64,000 nt of DNA from Rhodocyclaceae bacterium (GTDB lineage: Bacteria > Pseudomonadota > Gammaproteobacteria > Burkholderiales > Rhodocyclaceae). The notes under the pieces are model-generated. The model searched no databases, was not told the DNA's origin, and saw only the letters and a list, made by a program, of their open reading frames with translations. The stretch's first letter is position 1. The number at the start of each line of letters is the position of its first letter. The stretch lies in assembly GCA_026415155.1 (NCBI GenBank), contig JAOAHQ010000034.1, positions 1-64,000 on the forward strand, read 5' to 3'. The translations under genes were made by a program, and so were the position numbers. Below, piece after piece: positions 1-9,575 of this stretch.

Positions 1-2
1 GC

Positions 3-1703
3 ATGTACCTGCGCGCGCTGTGGGGCCGCGATTTCTTCATGCGCCCGACCGCCGGCGACTTCGATTCGCGCGAGGGCTTCAAGCCCTTTATCGCCGATTT
101 CTTCTTGCACCTGCCCGATGCCTATGACGACTGGAATGGCATTCCCGGCCTCGATCTCTACCGCGCCGCCGCGGCGCACTGCGCCGCGCACGTCGTGGCC
201 ACCACGGCGCGCATCGATGCCGACCGCCTCTCGGCCTTGCAGCAGGTATGCGTCGGCCTCTTCGAGGATGCGCGCGTCGAGGCGCTGGCGATCCGCCGCT
301 TTCCGCGCCTGAAGGATTTCTGGGCGCAGTTTCATGTTGCCGAGCCAAAGGGCGAGACGGTCGGCGACTACCTCAACCGTATCGCTCGCGCGCTGCTCGA
401 CCCGGCTTACGAGGATGCCGAACCGCTCGTCGCCTGGGCGCGCGAAGGCTTTGCCAACGCCGATCTCGCCACGAATGCGGTGTCGGTGGAACTGGGGCTG
501 GCGCTGGCCGAGGAATTCCACAAGCGCCGCTTGCCCTATTCGCCCTACCGCGACGTGCAGGCCGCGCCTTATCGCGACGACAACCGCTACCTGTGGGAGT
601 ATGAGGAATACACCTACGAGCAGGCCATCGCCGCAGGCTTTGCCAGCGAGCAGCAGGTGCGCAAATACGTCAGCGTCTCGGAGATGGTCAATGAGGTCGA
701 AGTCGAGACGGCCGGGGATGATGCGCAGGAGATCTGGGTGTGCGCCACCGAGCTCTTCGATGACGATGGCACGACCTACAACCAGCGGGAAGGCAAGGAG
801 CCGGTCGCCGAGCCGCGCCACTACGACGAATTCGACTACCACATCCAGCTTGCCCGCCCAGCCTGGGCGACCGTGCTGGAAAAGCGGCCGAAATTTGGCG
901 ATCTGGCCGTGGTCGATAAGATCATCGACGAGCATCGCAAGGTCACGCAGCGCTTGAAGCATTTGCTCGATGCCCTGCAGCCGCAGGGGGTGCAGCGTAT
1001 CCGCAAGCTCGAAGAAGGCGACGAGGTGGACATCAACGCGGCGATCCGCTCGCTGATCGACATCCGCATGGGGCAACAGCCCGATCCGCGCGTGATGATG
1101 CGCTCGGTGAGGAAGACGCGCGACATCGCCGTCTTGGTGCTGCTCGATCTGTCGGAGTCGACCAACGACAAGGTGGCGGGGCAGGACTATACGGTGCTGG
1201 AGCTCACGCGCGCCGCGACGGTGCTGTTGGGCGAGGCGATCCATAAGGTGGGCGATGCCTTCGCCGTGCATGGCTTTTATTCCGATGGCCGCCACAACGT
1301 CTTCTACCATCGCTACAAGGATTTCGAGCAGCCCTGGAACGAGATCCCGAAGGCGCGGCTCGCCGGCATGGAAGGGCGCTTCTCGACGCGCATGGGCGCG
1401 GCGATCCGCCATGCGGGGTTTCACCTCTCGCAGGTGCGGGCGGCGAAGAAGCTCCTCATCGTCGTCACCGACGGCGAACCCGCCGACATCGACGTGCGCG
1501 ATCCGCAGTATCTGCGCTTCGATGCCAAGAAGGCGGTCGAGGACGTCGGCCGCTTAGGCGTCATTCCGTTTTGCCTGACACTCGATCCGCGCGCCGACCA
1601 GTATGTGGCGCGCATCTTCGGGCAGAGGAACTACCTGATCCTCGACCACGTCGAGCGGCTGCCGGAGCGCCTGCCGCAGCTTTATGCAGGGCTGACCAAA
1701 TGA
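3..1703 (+). CDS. cbbO: CbbO/NorD-like von Willebrand factor A protein (5' end probably outside window)
   Basis: VWA MIDAS motif DLSES and C-terminal CbbO/NorD-like sequence; directly upstream of cbbY. Confidence 0.8.
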   Translation: MYLRALWGRDFFMRPTAGDFDSREGFKPFIADFFLHLPDAYDDWNGIPGLDLYRAAAAHCAAHVVATTARIDADRLSALQQVCVGLFEDARVEALAIRRFPRLKDFWAQFHVAEPKGETVGDYLNRIARALLDPAYEDAEPLVAWAREGFANADLATNAVSVELGLALAEEFHKRRLPYSPYRDVQAAPYRDDNRYLWEYEEYTYEQAIAAGFASEQQVRKYVSVSEMVNEVEVETAGDDAQEIWVCATELFDDDGTTYNQREGKEPVAEPRHYDEFDYHIQLARPAWATVLEKRPKFGDLAVVDKIIDEHRKVTQRLKHLLDALQPQGVQRIRKLEEGDEVDINAAIRSLIDIRMGQQPDPRVMMRSVRKTRDIAVLVLLDLSESTNDKVAGQDYTVLELTRAATVLLGEAIHKVGDAFAVHGFYSDGRHNVFYHRYKDFEQPWNEIPKARLAGMEGRFSTRMGAAIRHAGFHLSQVRAAKKLLIVVTDGEPADIDVRDPQYLRFDAKKAVEDVGRLGVIPFCLTLDPRADQYVARIFGQRNYLILDHVERLPERLPQLYAGLTK

Positions 1704-2425
1704 GCCTCGAGGCCGTCCTCTTCGACGTCGATGGCACGCTCGCCGACACCGAGGAGGCGCACCGCCAGGCCTTCAATGCCGCCTTCGAGGAGTTTGGCCT
1801 GCCCTGGCATTGGGATGCGCCGCTTTATCGGAAGCTCCTTGCCGTCACCGGCGGCAGGGAGCGCATCGCCCACTATTGCCGCGAGGTCGAGCCGGCGCGG
1901 CTTACCCAGCCCGGCATAGAGGAGTTCATCGCCCGGCTGCATGCGCGGAAGACCAAGCTTTACGAGGACATGGTGCGCGCAGGACAAATCGCCGTACGCC
2001 CGGGCGTGGTGCGCCTCCTTGCCGAGCTCAAGGCGGCGGGGATACGCCTTGCGATCGCCACGACGACCTCGCGCGCCAATGTCGAGGTGCTCTTGGCGAC
2101 CACCCTTGCCGTCCTGCCAGCGCCGATTTTCGAGGTGATGGGCTGCGGCGAGGAGGCCGCGGCGAAAAAGCCCGCGCCCGACGTCTATCTCTGGGTGCTC
2201 GAGCGGCTTAGCCTGCCTGCCGAGGCGTGCCTCGCCATCGAGGATTCGAGAAACGGCGTGCTGGCCGCCCGCTCAGCGGGCATCCCGGTGCTCGTCACCG
2301 AAAGCGCCTGGACGCAAGGCGAGGATTTTGCCGGGGCGGCGGCCGTGCTGCCCGATCTCGGCGAGGTCGATCTCGCCCGCTTGCGGCGCATCCACGAGGA
2401 GGCGACATGCCGCTCGTCGAGCTGA
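1700..2425 (+). CDS. cbbY: HAD-family phosphatase, CbbY-like
   Basis: MSLEAVLFDVDGTLADTEEAHRQAFN HAD motif I and CbbY-like sequence; ATG overlaps the cbbO stop. Confidence 0.85.
   Translation: MSLEAVLFDVDGTLADTEEAHRQAFNAAFEEFGLPWHWDAPLYRKLLAVTGGRERIAHYCREVEPARLTQPGIEEFIARLHARKTKLYEDMVRAGQIAVRPGVVRLLAELKAAGIRLAIATTTSRANVEVLLATTLAVLPAPIFEVMGCGEEAAAKKPAPDVYLWVLERLSLPAEACLAIEDSRNGVLAARSAGIPVLVTESAWTQGEDFAGAAAVLPDLGEVDLARLRRIHEEATCRSSS
2108..2130 (+). repeat. Dispersed 23-bp motif copy: GCCGTCCTGCCAGCGCCGATTTT
   Basis: Inside cbbY. Confidence 0.75.
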
Positions 2426-3567
2426 AGGACATGCTGCAGCAGGCGCGCGCCCACGGTTACGCCGTCGGCGCCTATGACGCCGTCGACAGCCACTTCGTCG
2501 CTGCGATCCTCGCTGGGGCGGAAGCCGCGCGCGCGCCGGTGATCGTCAGTTTCGCCGAATCGCATTTTTCCCATTACGATTTTCCGGCGCTCGTCGCCTG
2601 TGCCGAATCCTTGGCGCGCCGCGCCAGCGTGCCGGTGGCGCTGTTCCTCGATCACGGCGCGAGCATGGAAAGTGCCGTCGCTGCGATCCGCCACGGCTGC
2701 AACGGCGTGATGGTCGATGCTTCCCATCTCGACTTCGAGGCCAATGTCGCGGCGACCCGCGAGGTCGTCGCGATGGCCCATGCCGTCGGCGTGCCCGTCG
2801 AGGGCGAGCTCGGCTATGTGCCGGGGGTCGAGGGCGAGGATGCCGAGCGCCACCCCGGCGAGATGCGCCTTACCTCGCCCGAAGAGGCGGCGGCCTATGT
2901 CGCGGCGACCAGCGTCGACTTCCTCGCCGTCTCGGTCGGCACCGTGCATGGCCGCTTGCGCGGCGAACCAAGGCTCGATCTGGAGCGCCTCGCCGCGATC
3001 GGCGCGGCAATCGAGCAGCCGCTCGTCATCCACGGCGGCACGGGGCTTTCTGATGAGCAGTTCCGGGCGCTCATCGAGCGCGGCGTGGCGAAGATCAACT
3101 ACTACACGGCGCTTGCCGATCTCGCCGCCGCGGCGCTCGCGAAGGCGAAATCCGGCTATGCCGCGGCGCTCGATGCGGCGCGCCAGGCCATCGCCGCGGA
3201 GGTGGTGCGCACTTCGCAAGTCTTCGGCGCGGCGGGGCGGGCGGAGGAAGTGCTCGCCGCCTGCCGGCCCTGGCGCAACGTCGAGCATGTCATCCTCTTC
3301 AACTGGTCGGCGGAAGCGGCTGGGCGCGCGGCGGAATTCGAGCGCGAAGGCGAGGCGATCCTTGCCGAGGTGCCCGGCGTGCGTGAGGCGGTGGTGGGCC
3401 AGGCGATCCATGCGGATGCCCGCTACCAGCGTGCCTGGTTGATTCGCCTCGCGAGCCCCGCCGCGGAAGCGGCCTACATGCAGGACGCAAGGCATCTCGA
3501 GTATGCCAATCGCGTCTTCCGGCCCCACGCGGCCGACCGCATCAAGGGCGATTACGCGCGGGAGTAG
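2407..3567 (+). CDS. Class II fructose/tagatose-bisphosphate aldolase with C-terminal Dabb (stress-responsive A/B barrel) domain
   Basis: FLDHGAS, VMVDASH, EGELGYVPG, IHGGTGL class II aldolase motifs; C-terminus VEHVILFNWSAEA...HLEYANRVFRP resembles Dabb. Confidence 0.8.
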   Translation: MPLVELKDMLQQARAHGYAVGAYDAVDSHFVAAILAGAEAARAPVIVSFAESHFSHYDFPALVACAESLARRASVPVALFLDHGASMESAVAAIRHGCNGVMVDASHLDFEANVAATREVVAMAHAVGVPVEGELGYVPGVEGEDAERHPGEMRLTSPEEAAAYVAATSVDFLAVSVGTVHGRLRGEPRLDLERLAAIGAAIEQPLVIHGGTGLSDEQFRALIERGVAKINYYTALADLAAAALAKAKSGYAAALDAARQAIAAEVVRTSQVFGAAGRAEEVLAACRPWRNVEHVILFNWSAEAAGRAAEFEREGEAILAEVPGVREAVVGQAIHADARYQRAWLIRLASPAAEAAYMQDARHLEYANRVFRPHAADRIKGDYARE

Positions 3568-3569
3568 CG

Positions 3570-3935
3570 ATGTACGCGCGGCTTGCCGATTTCCCGGTGC
3601 TCGACGAGTATCCGCATCGCATCCCCGCCGCGACCTGGAATGCCTGGCGGCGGTTTCGGCTCAAGCAGCCGCGTGTGGCGCAGTGGCGCTTCGATCTGCC
3701 GGGGCTCGAGCCATTCCAGGCCGTGATCGAGGAGCGCCTGTGGGTCTGTATCGACCCGACGCTCGGCGATGCGCCGATCATCGCCTGGCAGCGCTTCGAA
3801 GATGCCGGCCGCAGCGACTTATCGGCACCGGTAGAGTGCAGTGTGCTGCAATATCATTTCGGCGCGAGCCGTTATCGCGACCGCATCCTCGCCGCCATTC
3901 AGGCCGAGCTCGAAGAGCGCTTGCGCCGCTGCTGA
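3570..3935 (+). CDS. Conserved hypothetical protein in the cbb-type cluster
   Basis: 121-aa ORF starting 3 nt after the aldolase stop, same strand. Confidence 0.6.
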   Translation: MYARLADFPVLDEYPHRIPAATWNAWRRFRLKQPRVAQWRFDLPGLEPFQAVIEERLWVCIDPTLGDAPIIAWQRFEDAGRSDLSAPVECSVLQYHFGASRYRDRILAAIQAELEERLRRC

Positions 3936-3942
3936 ACCCATC

Positions 3943-4392
3943 ATGGACGTCCGTTCCCACACCTTTGACCGCCTGCGCCGCGTCTTCTGCTGCGGCCTCG
4001 ATCTCGTCGAATATCTCGGCCTCTTGGTGATCGGCATCGCCACGACGGTGGCGATGTATCACGAGGTGATGGTGATGGTCGAAGCGGGGCGCGTGCAACT
4101 TGCCGACCTCCTCTTGATGTTCCTCTACCTCGAGGTGCTGGCGATGATCGGCCAGTATTTCAAGTCCGGCCAGCTGCCGGTGCGCTTTCCGATGTACATC
4201 GCGATCGTTGCCTTGGCGCGTTACCTGATCCTCGACCTCAAGGAGATGACCGAGTGGCGCATGCTCGCCATCGCGCTCGCCATCTTCCTGATCACGCTCG
4301 GCGTGCTCCTGATCCGTTACGGCCACGTGCGCTTTCCCTACCGCGAGGATAGCGAGGCGGAAAGCGCCGCGAAGCCCTTCGTCAAGGAGTGA
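3943..4392 (+). CDS. PsiE-family membrane protein
   Basis: Four hydrophobic segments, PsiE-like sequence (VEYLGLLVIGIATTVAMYHEV...). Confidence 0.7.
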   Translation: MDVRSHTFDRLRRVFCCGLDLVEYLGLLVIGIATTVAMYHEVMVMVEAGRVQLADLLLMFLYLEVLAMIGQYFKSGQLPVRFPMYIAIVALARYLILDLKEMTEWRMLAIALAIFLITLGVLLIRYGHVRFPYREDSEAESAAKPFVKE

Positions 4393-4408
4393 CCTCGGCG
4401 GGCGAAGT

Positions 4409-4431
4409 GCCGTCCCCCCAGCGCCGAGTTT
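4409..4431 (+). repeat. Dispersed 23-bp motif copy: GCCGTCCCCCCAGCGCCGAGTTT
   Basis: Between convergent psiE-like and SulP-USP; overlaps SulP-USP stop. Confidence 0.85.
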
Positions 4432-7076
4432 CAGGCCTGTTTGTGCACCGCTTCGACGAGAGCGTCCGGTTCCGGCGGGCGCTTGACGACGAGCACGGCG
4501 CAGGAAAGCCCCCCGGCGACGCGGTCGGTCGTCTGGCCGGCGAGCTTCCGCGTCAGCCCTTTTCTCTGATCGTTGCCGATGACGACGAGGTCGGCCTCCA
4601 GGCGCGCGGCCGCCTCGAGGATCGCTTCGGCCGGCGGTTGGGCGACGAGGCAGGGTTCGGCCGCGATACCCTCGATCTTCATGAGCCCGACCTTTTCCGT
4701 GAGATCCTCCTCGGCGCGGGCGCGTTCGGCATCGGTGCTCGCCGCGGCGAGCACCGTGATCGGCAGGCCGAGCGCCTTGGCGATTTGTGTCGCGACCTCG
4801 GCGGCGGTGGCGGAGATCGACGAGCCGTCGCTGGCGAGGAGGATGCGCCGGCGGATCGGTTGCGCGCGCCAGTTGGCGATCAGCACATGGCAAGGCGCCT
4901 GGATCAGGATCTGCTGGGCGATGTCGCCGAGGAGGCGCTCCTTGATGTCGCCCTTGGGCGGCCGGCGGCCGATGACGAGGATGTTGCTGTCAGCCGCGCG
5001 CGATGCGGCGATGATCTCCTGGACCGGCTGCTTGCCATAGCGCACCTGCGTTTCGCAGGCCACGCCGGCGAGATTGGCCTGGCGCTCGGCCTGCGCCAGC
5101 CGTGCATGGGCGATCTCGTCCTCGGCAGGGGTCTCGACCATCGTCATCACGTCGAGCGTGACGCCGAAGTGCCGGGCGAGCTGGATCGCGATGGCCTCGG
5201 GCGCATGGCTGAATTCGCTGCCGTCGGTGGCGAGCAGGAGGCGCTGGCGGCGCAGGCCATCGGGCAGGATGCCGCTATTGCATTCCTTGAAGATGCGCGT
5301 CTTGCAGGTGCGGCAGACGTTCGGATCGAGCGTCCAGTAGAGCGCGCCGGTGACGTTCGTCATCACCGGGAAGAAGGCGCCTGGCCCGATCTGGTCGAGA
5401 TAGCCGCCTTGCCGCAACAGCGCCAGGTTGGTCTGATTGAGCCGATAGAAGTAGAGGCCGCCGCCCAGCCGGCGGCGCCGGCGCGCCTCCTGCGCGAGCA
5501 CTTCGGCGCCGGCGATGTCGATGTAGGAGAGTCCCGAGCAGGTGAGCAGCACGGATTTTTGTAAGGGATTGTCTTCGTCGATCTGCTGTAGCACTTGTTG
5601 CACGTGGCTCGCCGCGCCGAAATAGAGCGAGCCGGTGACGCGCAGGATGCGCAGTTGCGGGCACTCGGGGCGGCCCTGGGCGCGCACGAAGTGATAGGCG
5701 CCTTCCTCGGGGGCGGGCACGACCGGCACCATCTCCGGCTTCGAGGTGCGATAGAGGAACATCAGGAGCGACAAGAAGACGCCGAGGAAGATGCCGGCTT
5801 CGAGGTTGATCAGCGTGCCGATGAGCGTCGTGGCGAGGATCGCGCTTTCCGCCTTGCTGGTATGCCAGATGTGCTTGATGTGATGGAAGTCGATCAGCCC
5901 CCAGGCGACGAGGAACAAAATGCCGGCCATCGCCGCGGTCGGCAGATAGGCGGCGAGCGGCGCGACCGCCAGCAGGATCAGCACCAGCGCGAGCGAGGCG
6001 AACACCGAGGCGAGCGGCGTCTTGGCGCCCGCTTCGTAATTGACGCCGGAGCGGTTGAACGAGCCGGAGGAAGCATAGGCCGAGAAGAAGCTGCCGACGA
6101 TGTTCGCGAGGCCCTGGCCGATGAATTCCTGGTTGCCGTCGATGCGCTGCTCGGAGCGCACGGCGATGGCGCGCGAGATCGAGACGGCTTCGGTGAGCGC
6201 CAGCATCGTGATCACCAGTGCCGCAGCGACGGTGGCCTTGAGGCTGGCGAGCGAGAAGTCGGGCAGCGAGAGTGGCGGGAGCCCCGCCGGCAGCGCGCCG
6301 ACGGTGACGATGTGCGTCTTGTCGAAGCCCTCGATCCAGACGAGCGCCTCGGCGAACAGGCTGCCGACCACCATCGCGGCGATCATGTAGGGAATCTTCT
6401 TGAGGTATTTCTTCGTCAGGATGCCGGTGGCGAGGGTCACGAGGCTCACCGAGAGCACCCAAGGGTTGATGTCGAAGAACTGCAGATAAAGCTGATGCAC
6501 GATCTCGTAAAACGGCGTGCCGCGCGGGATGCCGATGCCGAAGAAATTCTTCACCTGGCTCGCCGCGATGAGGATCGCCGCACCGGCCGTGAAGCCGATC
6601 ACGACGGTGTGCGAGATGAAATTCACCAGCGCGCCCAGGCGCGCGAGGCCGAGGATCAGCTGGAAGAGGCCGACGAGGAAGGTGAGGGTGAGGACGAGCT
6701 GGATGTAATGCGGCGAACCGGGCTCGGCGGTGTGGGAGAGCGCGGCGAAGATGGCGATCGAGATTGCCGTGGTGGGCCCCGAGACGAGATGCCAGGAGGA
6801 GCCGAACAGCGCGGCGACGATGGCGGGCACCATCGCGGCATAGAGGCCGTATTGCGGCGGCAGGCCGGCGATGGTGGCGAAGGCCACGCCCTGCGGCAGC
6901 ACGATCAGCGCCCCGGTGATGCCGGCGATCAGATCGTCCTTGAGCGTTTTGCGCGTGACGAGCGGCCACCAGAGCAGGAAGGGAAAGAATTTGCTCCAGA
7001 GGCCAGCTGGCGGTTTCATCGGCGCGGGTTCGGCGAGGCGGGAGGAGGGGGGGTGGGGAAGACGCGTGTCCATCAA
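4431..7076 (-). CDS. SulP-family anion transporter fused to two C-terminal universal-stress (USP) domains
   Basis: SulP signature (PYGLYAAMVPAIVAALFGSS), short STAS-like segment, then two USP-like domains (LLATDGSEFSH..., LLASDGSSISA...). Confidence 0.85.
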   Translation of the reverse strand: MMDTRLPHPPSSRLAEPAPMKPPAGLWSKFFPFLLWWPLVTRKTLKDDLIAGITGALIVLPQGVAFATIAGLPPQYGLYAAMVPAIVAALFGSSWHLVSGPTTAISIAIFAALSHTAEPGSPHYIQLVLTLTFLVGLFQLILGLARLGALVNFISHTVVIGFTAGAAILIAASQVKNFFGIGIPRGTPFYEIVHQLYLQFFDINPWVLSVSLVTLATGILTKKYLKKIPYMIAAMVVGSLFAEALVWIEGFDKTHIVTVGALPAGLPPLSLPDFSLASLKATVAAALVITMLALTEAVSISRAIAVRSEQRIDGNQEFIGQGLANIVGSFFSAYASSGSFNRSGVNYEAGAKTPLASVFASLALVLILLAVAPLAAYLPTAAMAGILFLVAWGLIDFHHIKHIWHTSKAESAILATTLIGTLINLEAGIFLGVFLSLLMFLYRTSKPEMVPVVPAPEEGAYHFVRAQGRPECPQLRILRVTGSLYFGAASHVQQVLQQIDEDNPLQKSVLLTCSGLSYIDIAGAEVLAQEARRRRRLGGGLYFYRLNQTNLALLRQGGYLDQIGPGAFFPVMTNVTGALYWTLDPNVCRTCKTRIFKECNSGILPDGLRRQRLLLATDGSEFSHAPEAIAIQLARHFGVTLDVMTMVETPAEDEIAHARLAQAERQANLAGVACETQVRYGKQPVQEIIAASRAADSNILVIGRRPPKGDIKERLLGDIAQQILIQAPCHVLIANWRAQPIRRRILLASDGSSISATAAEVATQIAKALGLPITVLAAASTDAERARAEEDLTEKVGLMKIEGIAAEPCLVAQPPAEAILEAAARLEADLVVIGNDQRKGLTRKLAGQTTDRVAGGLSCAVLVVKRPPEPDALVEAVHKQA

Positions 7077-7154
7077 ATATTAGCAGAGAATCATAGACAG
7101 CCGCCGGCCGCCTCGCGGCGAGGCGCCGGGGTGATGACAGCGGCAGGGCGACGG

Positions 7155-7376
7155 TCAGCCGGCGCGGTGGGCGTGCCGGGCCGGCAGGACGGGGCGCCGC
7201 ACCGCATCGGCGCGGCGCAGCGCGGCGGCGGGTCTATCCGCTGCCTCGGCGGCGAGGCGCCGGTAACGCTCGGCTTCGAGCAGATGCGCCTTGCGGCGCA
7301 CCGAGAGGCATTCGCCGGCTTCTGAGGCCGCGACCTGGGCGATCCAGCGGAACAGGGCTTGGAAAATGTTTTTCAT
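7155..7376 (-). CDS. Small hypothetical protein
   Basis: 73-aa ORF (MKNIFQALFRWIAQVAASEAGE...) in the gap between two minus-strand transporter genes. Confidence 0.4.
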   Translation of the reverse strand: MKNIFQALFRWIAQVAASEAGECLSVRRKAHLLEAERYRRLAAEAADRPAAALRRADAVRRPVLPARHAHRAG

Positions 7377-7535
7377 GGCAACGCGCCTTGTCGAGAGTTG
7401 GGGACAGGCGTGTTACGCATGGACCGTGCCAGGGCGGTCGGCTACGGCCAACTCTTTGATGCGAAAGGCTTCCTTGCCGGGCGGGGCACGGCCGTGCCGC
7501 AGTGCGGTGTTGCGATCTGCAATGGTCGGCGGGGT

Positions 7536-7558
7536 GCCGTCCCGCCCGCGCCGAGTTT
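7536..7558 (+). repeat. Dispersed 23-bp motif copy: GCCGTCCCGCCCGCGCCGAGTTT
   Basis: Overlaps stop codon of DASS transporter. Confidence 0.85.
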
Positions 7559-9036
7559 CAGTGCGCAGCGAGGATCGGCATGCCAAGCACCGGCCAGAGG
7601 GTGACGAGCGCGAGCCCCAGCACGAGGAGCAGGATCGCGCTCATCACGAGGCCGTGCTTGAGGAATTCGCCCGGCGTGAATTGCTTCGATTCATAGGCGA
7701 TCGCATTGGGCGCGGCGCCGATCAGGAGCAGGAAGGGCATGCCGGCGGTGGCGAGCGAAGCGAAGAAGATCACGTCGGGCGCGACGCCCAGGTAGCGCGC
7801 GATGACGAGCGAAACGGGCAGCGAGATGGCGATCGCCGCGACGTTCATGATGAAGTTGGTCATCGCGAGCACGAAGGCGGCGATGCCCATCACGAACACC
7901 CACCAGTGCGCGTCAGTGAGAAGGCCGAGCCATTGCACCGCCATCCATTCGGCGGCGCCGGTCTTCCACAGGCAAAAGCCGATGCTCATCGCGCCGGAGA
8001 AGAGCAGCACGATGTTCCAGGGCATCTCTTCGAGATCCTTGACGGTGAGCACGCCGAAGATGAAGAAGAGCAAGGTGGAAGTGAGCATCAGCGCGGCGCG
8101 GTCGATGCCCTTCAAGGCCGGCACGGCCTGCTGCATCGCCATCAGGAGCACGACGAGGGCGACCGCGGCGATGACGAATTTTTCCTGGCCCGTCATCGGC
8201 CCCAACGCGTCGGCGAGCTTGGCGACCTTGGCGCGCAGCCCGGGAATCGTCGCCTTCGAGGGCTTGAAGACGATCGAGAGATACAGCCAGATCAAAAACA
8301 CCATGCCCCAGCCGATCAGGCCGAGATAGAGCGGGAAGTCGAAGAAGCCGACCTGGCGGCCGGTGAATTCGGTGAACATCGCCGCGGCGGCGGGTCCGCG
8401 CGCGGCGCCTAAGAGCGTGATGATGCTGCCGGCGCCCGCGGCCCAGGCCATGCCGATGAAGAGCGCCTTGCCAAAGCGCGACGGGCCTTCGCCTTCCTTG
8501 TAGAGCGCGAGGATGGCGAGCAGGATCGGGAACATCGTCGCCGCCACCGCCGTGTGCGCCATGATGTGGGTCAGCAAGGCCGTGACGACGAGGCAGCCGA
8601 GCAAGATGGTGCGCGTGTTCTCGCCGGCGACGGCGAGCATGCGATAGGCGAGCCGCTTGGTGAGCCCGGTCTTCGTGAAGGCCATGCCGATCACGAGCGA
8701 GCCGAAGATGAACATCACCGACGGGTCCATGAAGTCGCGGAAGGCTTCCTTGGCCGGCCGGATCAGGAACAGCGCCTGGAAGACGCCGATGGCGATCGCG
8801 GTGACGCCGATCGGGATCACCTCGAACACCCACCAGATGCCGGCCATCAGGAAGAGGCCGATCGCCGCCTTGCCCTCGGGCGAGAGGACGAAGGCCTTGC
8901 CCGAGGGGTCGATCGCATCAGCCCAGGGCGGCGAGAAGTAGACGGCGAGGAAGATCGCCAGGCCGCCGACGAGGGCGCTCCATTTCTTCCAGTCGAAGGG
9001 CCTTGCGGCCTCGAGCGTAAGGGCTTTCTCGCTCAT
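7558..9036 (-). CDS. SLC13/DASS-family sodium:anion symporter
   Basis: Multi-TM DASS-like protein (HIMAHTAVAATMFPI, FIMNVAAIAISLPVS); start MSEKALTLE. Confidence 0.85.
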   Translation of the reverse strand: MSEKALTLEAARPFDWKKWSALVGGLAIFLAVYFSPPWADAIDPSGKAFVLSPEGKAAIGLFLMAGIWWVFEVIPIGVTAIAIGVFQALFLIRPAKEAFRDFMDPSVMFIFGSLVIGMAFTKTGLTKRLAYRMLAVAGENTRTILLGCLVVTALLTHIMAHTAVAATMFPILLAILALYKEGEGPSRFGKALFIGMAWAAGAGSIITLLGAARGPAAAAMFTEFTGRQVGFFDFPLYLGLIGWGMVFLIWLYLSIVFKPSKATIPGLRAKVAKLADALGPMTGQEKFVIAAVALVVLLMAMQQAVPALKGIDRAALMLTSTLLFFIFGVLTVKDLEEMPWNIVLLFSGAMSIGFCLWKTGAAEWMAVQWLGLLTDAHWWVFVMGIAAFVLAMTNFIMNVAAIAISLPVSLVIARYLGVAPDVIFFASLATAGMPFLLLIGAAPNAIAYESKQFTPGEFLKHGLVMSAILLLVLGLALVTLWPVLGMPILAAH

Positions 9037-9554
9037 GCCGCACCTCCTTCGCCGAGCACCGCCGCAGCGACTTCGCCGAGCAGATCGACGATGCGCACCA
9101 CGCCAATCGTGCGGCCGCCCTCGGCGACGGGGATCAGGTTGTAGTCCGCCTTGGCGAGGCGGTAGAGCGCGAGCGTGAGCGGCGCGTCGGGCGAGAGCGC
9201 CGGCGCGATCGGCAGCATGTGCTCGCCGACTTTTTGCGTGGCCGCCTTGCGGCAGCTCTCCTCGCTGTCTTCCTGCCACAAGAGGGCGAGGGATTCGGGA
9301 TCGCCGCCGCCGCCTTCGTAATGGGCCGGCGCGCCGGTGAGGTAGTCCGGCAGCACGGCCTGCAGCAGTCGGTGCAGCGTCAGGCGGCCGACCGGCCGTT
9401 CGGCGCGGTCGAACACCAGCACGGTGCGAAAGCGCTCGATCTCATAGCGGTTGCTAAGCAGCGCGAAGACATCGCGCAAGGGCTGGTCGGCATAGACGTG
9501 CGGAAAGTCGGCAAGCGGCGTCATCAGCTCGCGCACGGTTCCTGAAATCGGCAT
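9033..9554 (-). CDS. CBS-domain pair protein
   Basis: VRELMTPLADFPHVYADQPLRDVFALLSNRYEIERFRTVLVFD typical of CBS; overlaps the DASS start (ATGA). Confidence 0.8.
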   Translation of the reverse strand: MPISGTVRELMTPLADFPHVYADQPLRDVFALLSNRYEIERFRTVLVFDRAERPVGRLTLHRLLQAVLPDYLTGAPAHYEGGGGDPESLALLWQEDSEESCRKAATQKVGEHMLPIAPALSPDAPLTLALYRLAKADYNLIPVAEGGRTIGVVRIVDLLGEVAAAVLGEGGAA

Positions 9555-9575
9555 GCTGGGCCCTCCTTGAAAGGA

